Notes under the pieces: generated by a model
Database searches by the model: none
What the model was told of the DNA's origin: nothing
Seen by the model: the letters and a program-made list of their open reading frames with translations, nothing else
Shown here: positions 16,887-26,565 of the stretch, piece by piece
Position numbering within the stretch: position 1 is the first letter of the stretch
Layout: each line of letters begins with the position of its first letter
Assembly: GCA_039968605.1 (NCBI GenBank)
Contig: JBDVPM010000008.1
Location: 1,116,001 to 1,180,000 of the forward strand
Reading direction: 5' to 3'
DNA: 64,000 bases
Origin: Alteripontixanthobacter sp.
GTDB lineage: Bacteria > Pseudomonadota > Alphaproteobacteria > Sphingomonadales > Sphingomonadaceae
Made by a program: the position numbers and the translations under genes

Positions 16887-19676
16887 TCAATCCGCTTCGA
16901 TACCGTAAAGCGCGTAAAATTCGTCGATACCCGGCGTCAGTCGGCGGGCCACGGCGATATCTTCGTGGCCATCTTTCTCGCCGCGTTCCATCCGCATTAC
17001 TCCGCGCATGAAATAGGCTGCCGACAGCGCGGGCGCGAGGCGAATGGCATCGTCCAGATCCTTAATCGCCGCATCGATATCGCCATTGCGGTAATGGACC
17101 ATCGCCCGGCTATCGAGTGCGGCTGCGGGATATTCCGCGCGCTCCACCGCCCTGGTACACTGGCTCACCGCATCGCCCAGCTCGACTGCGTGCAGGCCGC
17201 GGAACCAGCAATCGGCATTCAGCAGGTCGGCATTCTGGGTCTTGTCCGCGAGCCGTTCCGCGAGCATCGCATATCCGCTTTCGACATCACCCGCGCGGCC
17301 CAGGTTCAAGGCCATGTTCTCGACATAGCTGTCGCGCTCATCCTCCCCCACCGGGAGCAGTTCCATCAGTGCCAGCGCATCGTCATGGCGGCCCTGGCGG
17401 CTGAGCATCTCGGCCTGGAAGAAGGCGGTGCCATTGTCCGGGTTGAGCTCGTAAGCCTTCGCCAGCGCGGCATCCATCGCGGCGTAATCCTGCATATCGA
17501 ACAGCAGATATGCGCGGGTCAGATGTAGGTCGGCGGTCGGTTCTTCGGCCAGCACGGCATCGTAATCGGCCAGCGCCCGATCATACATATAGACCTGATG
17601 ATAAAACGCCGCGCGCGACAGCAGCGGGCTGAAATCATCGTCTTCGCGCTGGTCCACCGCGGCAGAATAGGCCGCCAAGATCGGCTTTACCCGCTTCGCC
17701 AGTTCGGCTTGCGGCAATTCCCAGCGCCACACCGGCTCGCCCACCGATTCCAGAGCCAGCGCGTGGTTGGACAGCCGCCGGGCTGCGAGCTTTTCCTGCG
17801 CCAGATCGGACGGGGCAATCTCGCCGAGCATCCCGCTTACCTCTTCATCCACCAACAATCGCGAGCCCTGCAAGGCCGCGATGCGGCTGATCGTGGTGTT
17901 GGCGGCGGTCCCCTGCACATTCGGATCGCCTTCCAGCGCGAAGCCGCCGCCATTGGTAGGCAGCTGGATTTCGCTGCGCACGGTCAGGCGATTGGGGCCG
18001 TTCGTGCGCACGGGAATGTTTCGCCATGCCGGGCGAGCGCGGTCCGGACCGAAATCGATCGAAGTCGTAAACGTGCCGAGGGGGGAGGTGACCTTGCCTT
18101 CCTCGAAAGTGAAATCGCTGTCGCTGACGCCTTCGATCAACAGGTTGCCGGTGGCCGTATCGTCATCGTAGCTGACATCGATGGACGTGACTTCGCCAGA
18201 GCCCATGCTGCTGGTAAATTGCCGTGCGAGCTGCCGCTCCAATTCCGGTGTGGCGTTGTCCACGAATGACCGGATGCCCGTCGCGGCGCGTCCCGACAGC
18301 GTGATGTCGAGTTCGTAAAGTATTGGCAGGTCTACGCCCGCCGACGAATCGAACCGGCCTGTCATCGCAACGTCGGGCTGGGCCTTCGCGCGTTGTTTCA
18401 TTGCGACCAGATCCGCACCTGCACCGGTCAGCGGCAATGCGTGGAAGAATGGCGGAACATCGGTAATGTTGGCGCGGCGCGTGCCCGCGCTGGTGCCGTC
18501 CAGCCAGTAATCGGTTCCGTCCACGATTGCGCGCACGATCATGTGATCGAAATTGGCCGGGATCGGCAGCAATTCGGGAACGGCATCGCCGCCCTGCGTG
18601 GTTACGAGCACCGCTTGCGAATCGATGCCCAATTCGCGCAGCATGGCGAGCAGCAGGACGGACTTTGCCTTGCAGTCGCCATACCGTTTATCCCACGTAT
18701 CGGCGGCATTCTGCGGCAGGTAATTGCCGCCATCCAGCCCGTCGAGCAGGTAGCTCACCTCGTCCTGAACGATCCGCGTTGCCATGGCCATCTGCGCCAG
18801 CGGATCGTTGCTTGCTGTGCGAATCCTGGCGACGTGATCCATCATTTCGGGCACGTCGGAAATGTCGGCAGCCGCTTCGTAATGCGGGCTCATCGTCCGC
18901 GACAATTCGGCGTAATCGGCATAGGTGCCGACGCGGATATAGGGCGCACGAGTGAAGCGCGATGGGGCATCGCCGGGCATTTCGGCGCGCTTTTCCAGCG
19001 GATATTCCGCGCGCAGCCAGCGGTAGCCGCCTTTGCTGCCGGGCTCGGCCAGATCGACATTCGGCCCGGCCTGCCAGACCACGTCCGCCCCGTCCGGCCA
19101 GCTGAAGATCGCGCGCCCCTTTTCCAGCTGATACGGATCGGATGCGAGCCAGAGCGTTTCCTGCATTTCCTCGCCCAGCGCCTGATCGTCGATAGTGGTG
19201 GAATGGGCCAGCCGCAGCGTATCGCCTTGCCGCAGGCCGGGAACCGCCAGCGTGGCGGTCAGCCGGCCATCCAGCAAACGCCGTTCCAGCCCGCGTTCGC
19301 GGCGCAGCACTTCGAACTGCGCGCCCTGCCCGATCAGATCGATCGTCTCGTCGCCGCGCAGGATTTCCAGCGCATGGATCGTCAGGTCGCCCTTATCCGG
19401 CGCCCATGTCAGTTGCAGCGTACCTTCCGAATCCAGCGCATCGGGGTTTTCGATCCGCACCATGCGGTCGCGAAAAGTGGTGACCACGCCATCTTCCAGC
19501 CGGTGCTGCCAATCCTGCAAAATTTCCGCATGACCGTTATTAAGCTGTTCGTCGGTCAGATCGACCGGCTCGATCCAGTCCGGCGCGGGTGCATAGAGCG
19601 GTGTATCGCCCGCGATGGCAGCAGTTGCGAAGGCAAGAGTCGACGCAGAACAGGCGAACAAAACGGTACGGATCAT
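16887..19676 (-). CDS. DUF3857 / transglutaminase-like / TPR periplasmic protein
   Basis: A 929-aa exported protein. The signal peptide (IRTVLFACSASTLAFATAAIAG) is followed by a DUF3857 domain (about residues 40-270). Next is a transglutaminase-like core with Cys in RYGDCKAKSVLL, His in NFDHMIV and Asp in YWLDGTS, then a beta-rich middle and a C-terminal set of TPR-like helices (YDRALADYDAVLAEEP, AIKDLDDAIRLAPA). The Cys-His-Asp triad appears intact, so peptidase or transferase activity is possible, but no substrate is known for the family. MIRTV was chosen because it places the signal peptide at the N terminus. Confidence 0.87.
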   Translation of the reverse strand: MIRTVLFACSASTLAFATAAIAGDTPLYAPAPDWIEPVDLTDEQLNNGHAEILQDWQHRLEDGVVTTFRDRMVRIENPDALDSEGTLQLTWAPDKGDLTIHALEILRGDETIDLIGQGAQFEVLRRERGLERRLLDGRLTATLAVPGLRQGDTLRLAHSTTIDDQALGEEMQETLWLASDPYQLEKGRAIFSWPDGADVVWQAGPNVDLAEPGSKGGYRWLRAEYPLEKRAEMPGDAPSRFTRAPYIRVGTYADYAELSRTMSPHYEAAADISDVPEMMDHVARIRTASNDPLAQMAMATRIVQDEVSYLLDGLDGGNYLPQNAADTWDKRYGDCKAKSVLLLAMLRELGIDSQAVLVTTQGGDAVPELLPIPANFDHMIVRAIVDGTDYWLDGTSAGTRRANITDVPPFFHALPLTGAGADLVAMKQRAKAQPDVAMTGRFDSSAGVDLPILYELDITLSGRAATGIRSFVDNATPELERQLARQFTSSMGSGEVTSIDVSYDDDTATGNLLIEGVSDSDFTFEEGKVTSPLGTFTTSIDFGPDRARPAWRNIPVRTNGPNRLTVRSEIQLPTNGGGFALEGDPNVQGTAANTTISRIAALQGSRLLVDEEVSGMLGEIAPSDLAQEKLAARRLSNHALALESVGEPVWRWELPQAELAKRVKPILAAYSAAVDQREDDDFSPLLSRAAFYHQVYMYDRALADYDAVLAEEPTADLHLTRAYLLFDMQDYAAMDAALAKAYELNPDNGTAFFQAEMLSRQGRHDDALALMELLPVGEDERDSYVENMALNLGRAGDVESGYAMLAERLADKTQNADLLNADCWFRGLHAVELGDAVSQCTRAVERAEYPAAALDSRAMVHYRNGDIDAAIKDLDDAIRLAPALSAAYFMRGVMRMERGEKDGHEDIAVARRLTPGIDEFYALYGIEAD

Positions 19677-19866
19677 CGGGCCCCCGATCATAAAGTGTGA
19701 AGTCACGACCCGGCCGCTTCCAGTCAAATCGCCATTCGTCACACGGCTTAGCATGGCAATACAATCGCTTGCAAAGACTACCGGGAAGAGGCTCCGCCGC
19801 GCCCTTGCTAAGCCGCCCGCACCGCCCTAACCGCCGCGCCAACGCACATCCGAACCGGAGTTACCA

Positions 19867-21177
19867 ATGGTCCCCCGCTATGCCCGCCCCGAAATGTCCG
19901 CCATCTGGGAGCCTGAGGCGAAATATCGCATCTGGTTCGAGATCGAGGCACATGCGACCGAAAAGCTGGGCGAGCTGGGCGTGGTCCCGCAAAGCGCGGC
20001 CAAGGCGCTGTGGGACTGGTGGGATACGAACCCGGTCATCGATGTCGCGGCCATCGACGCCATCGAAGCGGTTACCAAGCATGACGTGATCGCCTTCCTC
20101 ACCTGGGTGGCAGAGCAGTTGGGCGACGAAGCGCGCTTCATGCATCAGGGCATGACCAGCAGCGATGTGCTCGACACTACGCTGGCGGTCCAGCTGGCCC
20201 GCTCCGCCGATATTTTGCTGCAGGATCTCGACCTGCTGCTCGCGGCAATCAAGCGCCGGGCAGAGGAACATAAATATACCCCCACCATCGGCCGTAGCCA
20301 CGGCATTCACGCCGAACCGGTGACGTTCGGGTTGAAACTGGCGCAGGCCTATGCCGAGTTTTCGCGCAGCCGCGAGCGCCTGGTCGCCGCGCGCCGCGAG
20401 ATTGCCACTTGCGCCATTTCGGGCGCGGTCGGCACATTTGCCAATATCGATCCGGCGGTGGAAGCGCATGTGGCGGAGCGGCTCGGCCTGGCGGTGGAGC
20501 CGGTCTCCACTCAGGTCATCCCGCGCGACCGCCATGCGATGTTCTTCTCCGTACTGGCAGTGATCGCCAGCTCGATAGAGCGGGTGGCGGTGGAAGTCCG
20601 GCATCTGCAGCGCACCGAGGTGCTGGAGGCGGAGGAATATTTCTCCCCCGGCCAGAAGGGCTCCAGCGCCATGCCGCACAAGCGCAATCCGATCCTGACC
20701 GAAAACCTTACCGGCCAGGCGCGCATGATCCGCAGCTATGCCCTACCCGCGCTTGAAAACGTAGCTCTGTGGCACGAGCGCGATATCTCGCATTCCAGCG
20801 TGGAACGGTTCATCGGACCGGACGCGACGATCACGCTCGATTTTTCGCTCGCCCGGCTGACCGGGGTGATCGACAAGCTGCTGATCTATCCCGAACGGAT
20901 GCAGGCCAATCTCGACCGGATGGGCGGCCTGGTCCATTCGCAGCGCGTGCTGCTGGCGCTCACGCAGAATGGCGTGAGCCGCGAGGATGCCTATGCCATC
21001 GTCCAGCGCAATGCGATGAAAGTGTGGGAATCGGATGGCAAGCTGTCGCTGCTGGACCTGCTTAAACAGGATGAAGCGGTTACCGCTGCGCTGTCCGAAA
21101 GCCAGCTGGAAGAGAAATTCGATCTGCAATACCACTTCAAGCAAGTCGATACGATTTTCCAGCGAGTTTTCGGCTGA
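19867..21177 (+). CDS. purB: Adenylosuccinate lyase
   Basis: PurB acts twice in purine synthesis, releasing fumarate from SAICAR and from adenylosuccinate. The 436-aa sequence carries the fumarase/aspartase superfamily signature GSSAMPHKRNP, the catalytic-loop region, the histidine segment TIGRSHGIHAEP, and MTSSDVLDT. The length is typical for the short bacterial form. It heads the plus-strand run that continues with the LapA-like gene 81 bases downstream. There is an ACCGGAG sequence a few bases before the ATG. Confidence 0.97.
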   Translation: MVPRYARPEMSAIWEPEAKYRIWFEIEAHATEKLGELGVVPQSAAKALWDWWDTNPVIDVAAIDAIEAVTKHDVIAFLTWVAEQLGDEARFMHQGMTSSDVLDTTLAVQLARSADILLQDLDLLLAAIKRRAEEHKYTPTIGRSHGIHAEPVTFGLKLAQAYAEFSRSRERLVAARREIATCAISGAVGTFANIDPAVEAHVAERLGLAVEPVSTQVIPRDRHAMFFSVLAVIASSIERVAVEVRHLQRTEVLEAEEYFSPGQKGSSAMPHKRNPILTENLTGQARMIRSYALPALENVALWHERDISHSSVERFIGPDATITLDFSLARLTGVIDKLLIYPERMQANLDRMGGLVHSQRVLLALTQNGVSREDAYAIVQRNAMKVWESDGKLSLLDLLKQDEAVTAALSESQLEEKFDLQYHFKQVDTIFQRVFG

Positions 21178-21258
21178 TCGTCCGGCTTTGCCCTGGCCCC
21201 TTTCCAATACCCGCCTTGCGCCCTAGAACCTGACCGATAATTTGACGGGAAGAGTTTC

Positions 21259-21621
21259 ATGCTGATCGTTCGTACTGTCCTTTGGGTTCTGGCGCTGGTC
21301 GCGCTGATCGCCTTTTCACTGGCGAATTGGGATGTCGACCTGACCGTGCAGGTCTGGCCGACGATCGTGATGGACACCAACGTGCCCAAGCTGGTGATCG
21401 TGGTCTATCTGCTGGGGGTGGTGCCGATGTGGCTGCTGGCCCGCGCGGTGCGCTGGCGCAAGGATCGCCGGATCACCACGCTGGAAGCGCAGCTGGGCCG
21501 CGCCGCCGAAAACGACCGCGCCGAGGTGCAGAATGCGCTCGCCCGCAAGGATGCGGAGCGAGCGATTTTCGACGCCGAGGCATCCGGTGCCTCGACCTAC
21601 ACGCCGACGCCGCGCAAGTGA
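21259..21621 (+). CDS. LapA-like DUF1049 membrane protein
   Basis: A 120-aa inner-membrane protein with two helices (VLWVLALVALIAFSLAN and LVIVVYLLGVVPMWLLA), a WDVDLTVQVWP link, and a cytoplasmic coiled-coil tail (TTLEAQLGRAAENDRAEVQ). This is the DUF1049/LapA form; LapA works with LapB in control of LpxC turnover and lipopolysaccharide level in enterobacteria. No lapB is in view, so that role is inferred. The stop codon overlaps the GTG start of pyrF. A GGGAAGAG sequence precedes the ATG. Confidence 0.8.
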   Translation: MLIVRTVLWVLALVALIAFSLANWDVDLTVQVWPTIVMDTNVPKLVIVVYLLGVVPMWLLARAVRWRKDRRITTLEAQLGRAAENDRAEVQNALARKDAERAIFDAEASGASTYTPTPRK

Positions 21622-22292
21622 GCAACCCGGTCTATCTCGCGCTGGACCTGCCGCAGCTGGATGCGGCCAAGGCGCTGGCAAGCAAGGTCAAGGCCCATAT
21701 TGGCGGGGTAAAGCTGGGGCTGGAGTTCTTCTGCGCCCATGGCCATCACGGCGTGCATGAAATCGCCCGGCTGGGCTTGCCGATATTCCTCGACCTCAAG
21801 CTGCACGATATCCCCAACACCGTGGCCGCCGCGATGCAGGCGATCCACGTACTGGAACCGGCGGTGGTCACCGTCCATGCCAGCGGCGGCCGCGCGATGA
21901 TGGAAGATGCCAAGGCCGCAGCCAATAACGGCACCAAAGTTGTGGCGGTCACCATGCTGACCAGCCTGGACGAGAAAGACATGGCGCGCACCGGCCTGAA
22001 CGGTAGCGCGCACGATCAGGTCATGCGCCTGGCAGAGCTGGCCGAAAGCGCCGGGCTGGACGGTATCGTGTGTTCCGGACAGGAAGTCCGCGCGGTTCAC
22101 AAGCAATGGAAGCAGGGCTTTTTCGTGGTCCCCGGCCTGCGCCCGGATGGCAATGCCTCGGGCGACCAGAAACGCGTCGTCACCCCGCGCCAGGCGCGCA
22201 ACGATGGCGCCAGCCTGCTGGTGATCGGCCGCCCGATCGCCAAGGCGCAAGACCCCGTCGCCGCCGCCCGCGCGATCGAGGCGACGCTTTAG
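21618..22292 (+). CDS. pyrF: Orotidine-5'-phosphate decarboxylase
   Basis: PyrF makes UMP from OMP, the last step of de novo pyrimidine synthesis. The 224-aa TIM barrel starts at NPVYLALDLP, and FLDLKLHDIPNTV is the catalytic D-x-K-x2-D motif. The phosphate-binding loop includes VVPGLRPDG and the C-terminal VIGRPIAKA. The GTG start overlaps the previous stop (GTGA). A longer open frame extends upstream through the LapA-like gene but is only a shadow. trpF follows nine bases later. Confidence 0.96.
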   Translation: MSNPVYLALDLPQLDAAKALASKVKAHIGGVKLGLEFFCAHGHHGVHEIARLGLPIFLDLKLHDIPNTVAAAMQAIHVLEPAVVTVHASGGRAMMEDAKAAANNGTKVVAVTMLTSLDEKDMARTGLNGSAHDQVMRLAELAESAGLDGIVCSGQEVRAVHKQWKQGFFVVPGLRPDGNASGDQKRVVTPRQARNDGASLLVIGRPIAKAQDPVAAARAIEATL

Positions 22293-22301
22293 GTTCGGTT
22301 C

Positions 22302-22946
22302 GTGCCTACCGCCCAGATCAAGATTTGCGGCGTATCCACTTCGGACGCGCTGGACGCGGCGATAAAGTCGCGTGCCGATTATGTCGGGCTGGTGTTCTTT
22401 GCGCCTTCGCCGCGCAATGTTTCGGTGCGCGACGCGGCGGCACTGGCAGAGCGAAGCGGTGAGCAAATCGGGCGCGTCGGCCTGTTCGTCGATCCCGGCG
22501 ATGCGCTGCTGGCCGACGGGGTCCAGGCCGGGCGGCTCGATGCGATCCAGCTGCATGGCGAGGAAACGCCCGCTCGCGCCGCGCAGGTCGGGGCCCGGTT
22601 CGGCCTGCCAGTATGGAAGGCGCTTCCCGTAGCCTCGGCGAGCGACGTGGCGCGCGCGGCGGAGTATGCCGGGGCAGCGGACATGATCCTGTTCGATGCG
22701 AAGACGCCGAAGGATGCCGATTTGCCCGGCGGGATGGGGCTGAAATTCGACTGGTCGCTGCTGGATGCGCGGCCCAAGGGGATCGCCTGGGGGCTTGCCG
22801 GCGGGCTCACCCCCTCCAACGTAAGCGAGGCAATCCGCCGGACGGGCGCGCCGCTGGTCGATACCTCTTCCGGCGTGGAAACAGCGCCCGGCGCAAAGGA
22901 TGTGGACTTGATCCGCGCCTTCTGCGAAGCGGTTCGCTCGGCATGA
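22302..22946 (+). CDS. trpF: Phosphoribosylanthranilate isomerase
   Basis: TrpF isomerises N-(5-phosphoribosyl)anthranilate, the third step of the tryptophan branch. This 214-aa TIM-barrel enzyme shows the N-terminal IKICGVSTSDAL with the catalytic Cys, the YVGLVFFAPSPRNV segment, LDAIQLHGEET, and the phosphate-binding LAGGLTPSNV. It starts at GTG. A pair of dispersed repeats lies between it and trpB. Confidence 0.95.
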   Translation: MPTAQIKICGVSTSDALDAAIKSRADYVGLVFFAPSPRNVSVRDAAALAERSGEQIGRVGLFVDPGDALLADGVQAGRLDAIQLHGEETPARAAQVGARFGLPVWKALPVASASDVARAAEYAGAADMILFDAKTPKDADLPGGMGLKFDWSLLDARPKGIAWGLAGGLTPSNVSEAIRRTGAPLVDTSSGVETAPGAKDVDLIRAFCEAVRSA

Positions 22947-23066
22947 CCCTTCGTGACACTCGGCCTGCGACCTTGTTCCTCAGTCCGAACGGGGTTCAAA
23001 TATATGCCGGCCAGTATCAACCGTTCGTCCTGAGGAGCGCAGGCTCTGCCTGAGCATCTCGAAGGA
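22945..23066. repeat. Inverted pair of a ~47-bp dispersed repeat
   Basis: Two copies of one element face each other between trpF and trpB. Copy 1 is on the minus strand (about 22945-22992) and copy 2 on the plus strand (about 23021-23066). Both start CCGTTCG, run through CTGAGGA and end in a TCGAAGGA-like motif. Two more copies form a second inverted pair at 30808-30928. Each pair could fold into a long hairpin in RNA. Confidence 0.7.
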
Positions 23067-23079
23067 TTTTGGAAACATT

Positions 23080-24318
23080 ATGAACGCCCCCGATTCCTTT
23101 CGTAAGCAACCCGATGCCAACAGTTTCCGGCAGATGCCGGACGAGCGCGGCCATTTCGGCGATTATGGCGGGCGCTACGTCGCCGAAACGCTGATGCCGC
23201 TGGTGCTCGATCTGGAGCGCGAATATCGCGCCGCGCAGGCCGATCCTGCATTTCAGGCCGAGTTCGACGATCTGCTCGAACATTATGTCGGCCGGCCCTC
23301 CCCCCTCTATCATGCCGAGCGTCTCACCGAAGCGGTCGGAGGCGCGCAGATCTGGTTCAAGCGCGACGAGTTGAACCACACCGGCGCGCACAAGATCAAC
23401 AATTGCATCGGGCAGATCCTGCTCGCGATCCGCATGGGAAAAACGCGGATCATCGCGGAAACCGGCGCGGGGCAGCATGGCGTTGCGACGGCCACTGTCT
23501 GCGCGCGGTTCGGCTTGCCCTGCGTCATTTACATGGGCGCAGAGGACGTACGGCGGCAAAGCCCCAATGTCTTCCGCATGAAACTGCTCGGCGCGGAGGT
23601 TGTGCCGGTGACCAGCGGACGCGGCACGTTGAAGGATGCGATGAATGAAGGGCTGCGCGACTGGGTCGCGAATGTCCAAGACACCTTCTACATCATCGGT
23701 ACCGCCGCCGGACCGCATCCCTATCCTGAGCTGGTGCGCGACTTCCAGAGCGTAATCGGCAAGGAAGCGCGCGTGCAGATGCTGGATCGCACGGGCCGCC
23801 TACCGGACCTGCTGGTTGCCTGCATCGGCGGCGGATCCAATGCGCTTGGCCTGTTCCACCCCTTCCTCGACGATCCCGATGTCGCCATGCTGGGCGTGGA
23901 GGCGGCAGGCCACGGCCTCGACGGCGACGAACACGCTGCCAGCCTGCTCGGCGGAAGCCCCGGCGTGCTGCACGGCAACAAGACCTACCTGCTACAGGAC
24001 GAGGACGGCCAGATTACCGAAGGCCACTCGATCAGTGCCGGTCTCGACTACCCCGGCATCGGCCCCGAACACGCTTGGCTGAAGGATTCCGGCCGCGTGG
24101 AATACACCGCCGTGACGGATAAGGAGGCGCTGGAAGGCTTCCAGCTCCTCTGCCGCACCGAGGGCATCATCCCCGCGCTGGAGCCAAGCCATGCGATTGC
24201 TGCGGTGGCCGAACGCGCGAAGGCGATGCCGGACGATGCGATCGTGTTGATGAATCTGTGCGGGCGCGGGGACAAGGATATTTTCACTGTGGCTGAGGCG
24301 CTGGGGGTGGAGATATGA
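23080..24318 (+). CDS. trpB: Tryptophan synthase beta subunit
   Basis: TrpB joins indole to serine with PLP to make tryptophan. The 412-aa sequence is full length. It includes [15 protein letters not shown] near the N terminus, the PLP lysine in [22 protein letters not shown], and the phosphate loop [10 protein letters not shown]. The conserved C-terminal SGRGDKD-type segment reads LCGRGDKDI. The partner gene trpA follows only after an intervening DUF559 gene, which is unusual. Confidence 0.97.
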   Translation: MNAPDSFRKQPDANSFRQMPDERGHFGDYGGRYVAETLMPLVLDLEREYRAAQADPAFQAEFDDLLEHYVGRPSPLYHAERLTEAVGGAQIWFKRDELNHTGAHKINNCIGQILLAIRMGKTRIIAETGAGQHGVATATVCARFGLPCVIYMGAEDVRRQSPNVFRMKLLGAEVVPVTSGRGTLKDAMNEGLRDWVANVQDTFYIIGTAAGPHPYPELVRDFQSVIGKEARVQMLDRTGRLPDLLVACIGGGSNALGLFHPFLDDPDVAMLGVEAAGHGLDGDEHAASLLGGSPGVLHGNKTYLLQDEDGQITEGHSISAGLDYPGIGPEHAWLKDSGRVEYTAVTDKEALEGFQLLCRTEGIIPALEPSHAIAAVAERAKAMPDDAIVLMNLCGRGDKDIFTVAEALGVEI

Positions 24319-24330
24319 CGCTCCTCAAAC

Positions 24331-24352
24331 CCTCTCCCCTTCAGGGGAGAGG
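24331..24352. repeat. Palindrome upstream of the DUF559 gene
   Basis: A perfect 10-bp inverted repeat, CCTCTCCCCT (24331-24340) and AGGGGAGAGG (24343-24352), with a 2-base loop. The same two arms occur at 24750-24771, at the other end of the DUF559 gene. Confidence 0.85.
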
Positions 24353-24384
24353 AGGGAGCCGCGCAGCGGCGGAAGGAGAGGGGA

Positions 24385-24783
24385 ATGCGTGACCCCGCTG
24401 CACTCGAACATGCCAAGGCAATGCGTCAGGAGATGACCGAGCCCGAGAAGCGCCTGTGGTATCAATTGCGCGCTAAACGGTTTGAAGGAATTAAATTTCG
24501 GCGACACAAGGTCGTCGGAAATTACATTCCCGATTTCTCCTCTAATGACCCGAAACTGATTATCGAGGTCGATGGAGATAGCCACGGATTATCCGAAGAC
24601 TACGATGCACGGCGGACTGCCTCGCTTGAGAAGGCGGGCTATCGAGTGGTGCGGTTTTCAAATGCGGATGTGATGGGGGAAATGGAGGGGGTGTTGGTTC
24701 TGCTTACTGAAATCTTGCGCGAGATGCGCGCCTTGCCCCCTCTCCCAACCCTCTCCCCTAAAGGGGAGAGGGCTCTAAGATGA
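24385..24783 (+). CDS. DUF559 (Vsr-like endonuclease fold) protein
   Basis: A 132-aa protein of the DUF559 family, related to very-short-patch-repair endonucleases and the restriction-enzyme fold. It contains MTEPEKRLWYQLRAKR, then IKFRRHKVVGNYIPDF, and LIIEVDGDSH, the E-x-D of a PD-(D/E)xK-type site. The last residues, [15 protein letters not shown], are encoded by the downstream palindrome, suggesting the gene and repeat arrived together. It sits between trpB and trpA and ends with ATGA overlap into trpA. Its biological role is unknown; nuclease activity is inferred from the fold only. Confidence 0.85.
   Translation: MRDPAALEHAKAMRQEMTEPEKRLWYQLRAKRFEGIKFRRHKVVGNYIPDFSSNDPKLIIEVDGDSHGLSEDYDARRTASLEKAGYRVVRFSNADVMGEMEGVLVLLTEILREMRALPPLPTLSPKGERALR
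24750..24771. repeat. Palindrome at the 3' end of the DUF559 gene
   Basis: The same 10-bp arms as at 24331-24352 (CCTCTCCCCT and AGGGGAGAGG, 2-base loop AA). This copy is inside the coding end of the DUF559 gene, nine bases before the trpA start codon, so it could affect trpA translation. Confidence 0.85.
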
Positions 24784-25565
24784 CCCGCCTCACCAACGCC
24801 TTCACCAAACCCGCGCTCGTCACCTTCCTAACGGCAGGCGATGGCGACACTGCGGCCAATCTCGATGCGCTGGTTGCAGGCGGCGCGGATGTGGTGGAGT
24901 TGGGGATGCCCTTCACCGATCCGATGGCCGACGGGCCTGCGATCCAGAAGGCGAATTTGCGCTCGCTGGGGGCGGGCACGACCACGGCGGATGTGTTCGC
25001 CATCGCGCGCGGATTTCGCGAGCGGCACCCCGACGTGCCGCTGGTGCTGATGGGCTATGCCAATCCGATGGTACGGCGCGGGCCGGAATGGTTTGCGCAA
25101 GCGTGCCGCAAGGCGGGCGTAGATGGCGTAATCTGCGTCGATATTCCGCCGGAGGAGGATGATGCGCTCGGCCCCGCTTTGCGCGACGCAGGGATCGCGC
25201 CCATCCGCCTCGCCACCCCCACCACCGATGCTGCGCGTTTGCCGGCCGTTCTGGATGGCTCCAGCGGCTTCGTATATTACGTCTCCGTCGCGGGGATTAC
25301 TGGTTTGCAACAGGCCGCCACCGCCTCGATCGAGGAAGCGGTCGGGCGGCTGAAAGCGGCAACCGACCTGCCCATCGCGGTGGGTTTCGGGGTCCGCACG
25401 CCCGAACAGGCGGCGCAGATTGCCAAGGTTGCCGATGGTGTGGTGGTTGGCTCTGCCTTGGTCGAGCTGGTCGAAGAGCATGGCGAAAACGCGCCCGAAC
25501 ATCTGCGCACTCTCACCGCTTCTCTTGCCGAAGCGGTGCATGGGGCAGTAAGGGCGCGGACATGA
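24780..25565 (+). CDS. trpA: Tryptophan synthase alpha subunit
   Basis: TrpA cleaves indole-3-glycerol phosphate and channels indole to TrpB. The 261-aa barrel shows [11 protein letters not shown], the catalytic Glu in [19 protein letters not shown], catalytic Asp in [11 protein letters not shown], and the phosphate site in [10 protein letters not shown]. The start overlaps the DUF559 stop (ATGA), so expression depends on translation through that gene. The end overlaps accD in the same way. Confidence 0.97.
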   Translation: MTRLTNAFTKPALVTFLTAGDGDTAANLDALVAGGADVVELGMPFTDPMADGPAIQKANLRSLGAGTTTADVFAIARGFRERHPDVPLVLMGYANPMVRRGPEWFAQACRKAGVDGVICVDIPPEEDDALGPALRDAGIAPIRLATPTTDAARLPAVLDGSSGFVYYVSVAGITGLQQAATASIEEAVGRLKAATDLPIAVGFGVRTPEQAAQIAKVADGVVVGSALVELVEEHGENAPEHLRTLTASLAEAVHGAVRART

Positions 25566-26410
25566 GTTGGCTCAACCGCGTCCGCAATTCGCTCCCCTTC
25601 ATCGCCAAGCGGGAGACGCCCGACAATCTGTGGGTCAAATGCCCCGGTTGCCAGGAGATGATTTTCGCCAAGGAATATGCGGAAAACCTCCATGTCTGCG
25701 CGAATTGCGGCCATCACGGGCGCATCGGTGCCGATGAACGGCTGCGCCAGCTGCTCGATGAAGGTTACGAATTGCTCGACCAGCCCGAGGTCAAGGAAGA
25801 CCCGCTGAAGTTCAAGGATTCCAAGAAATATACCGAGCGGCTGAAGCAGGCCCGCGCGAAAAATCCGTACCGCGATGCCTTTACCGTCGGCTCCGGCGCG
25901 ATCAACGGCCGCGCAGCGGTGGTCGGCGTGCAGGATTTCGGCTTCATGGGCGGATCGATGGGCATGGCCGTGGGTACCGCGTTCTGCGCCGGGGCCCAGC
26001 GGGCGATCAACCGCAATTGCGGCTATATCGTCGTCACCGCAGCGGGCGGCGCGCGGATGCAGGAGGGGATTCTCAGCCTGATGCAGATGCCCAAGGCCAC
26101 GGTGATGACGCGGCGGCTGAAGGAAGCCGGGTTGCCCTATATCGTGGTGCTGACCGACCCGACCACAGGCGGCGTGACCGCGAGCTATGCCATGCTGGGC
26201 GACGTGCAGATTGCCGAACCGGGCGCATTGATCGGCTTTGCCGGACAGCGCGTGATCCAGGACACGATTCGCGAGAAGCTGCCCGAGGGCTTCCAGCGCG
26301 CCGAATATCTTCACCAGCACGGCATGGTGGACCGGGTGGTAAAGCGCGGCGATTTGCGCGGTGAGCTGGCCACCCTGCTCGATTACATGCAGCCAAGGGC
26401 GGCGGCGTGA
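25562..26410 (+). CDS. accD: Acetyl-CoA carboxylase carboxyltransferase subunit beta
   Basis: AccD and AccA form the carboxyltransferase that makes malonyl-CoA for fatty-acid synthesis. This 282-aa protein has the N-terminal four-cysteine zinc ribbon (CPGCQEM, then CANCGHHGR). The crotonase-like core carries [23 protein letters not shown] and [17 protein letters not shown]. It sits between trpA and folC, as in many proteobacteria. Its start overlaps the trpA stop. Confidence 0.97.
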   Translation: MSWLNRVRNSLPFIAKRETPDNLWVKCPGCQEMIFAKEYAENLHVCANCGHHGRIGADERLRQLLDEGYELLDQPEVKEDPLKFKDSKKYTERLKQARAKNPYRDAFTVGSGAINGRAAVVGVQDFGFMGGSMGMAVGTAFCAGAQRAINRNCGYIVVTAAGGARMQEGILSLMQMPKATVMTRRLKEAGLPYIVVLTDPTTGGVTASYAMLGDVQIAEPGALIGFAGQRVIQDTIREKLPEGFQRAEYLHQHGMVDRVVKRGDLRGELATLLDYMQPRAAA

Positions 26411-26420
26411 ACAACCAATT

Positions 26421-26442
26421 CCCCTCCCCCGCAGGGGAGGGG
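26421..26442. repeat. Palindrome between accD and folC
   Basis: Arms CCCCTCCCC (26421-26429) and GGGGAGGGG (26434-26442) with a 4-base loop, 10 bases after the accD stop. It is related to the palindromes flanking the DUF559 gene. The rest of the 155-base gap to folC is low-information C/T-rich text with another CCCTCCCCTCGAGGG-like patch at about 26537-26551. Confidence 0.75.
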
Positions 26443-26565
26443 TCAGGGGCGGGGGCGGTGCAAAGCTGCGAGCCCGTTCAAATGCCCCACCCTGCTGCGA
26501 CTAGCTTCGCGAAGATGCTCAGCAAGTCTCGCTATCCCTCCCCTCGAGGGTTAGGGAGTTCGATA

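Noticed and set aside
21282-21617. 112-codon extension of pyrF
   Set aside because: Overlaps the LapA-like gene out of frame; PyrF proteins begin at the NPVYLALD motif.
24737-24777. Rho-independent terminator before trpA
   Set aside because: The palindrome is inside the DUF559 coding end, has a 2-base loop and no T run; it matches the dispersed palindrome family instead.
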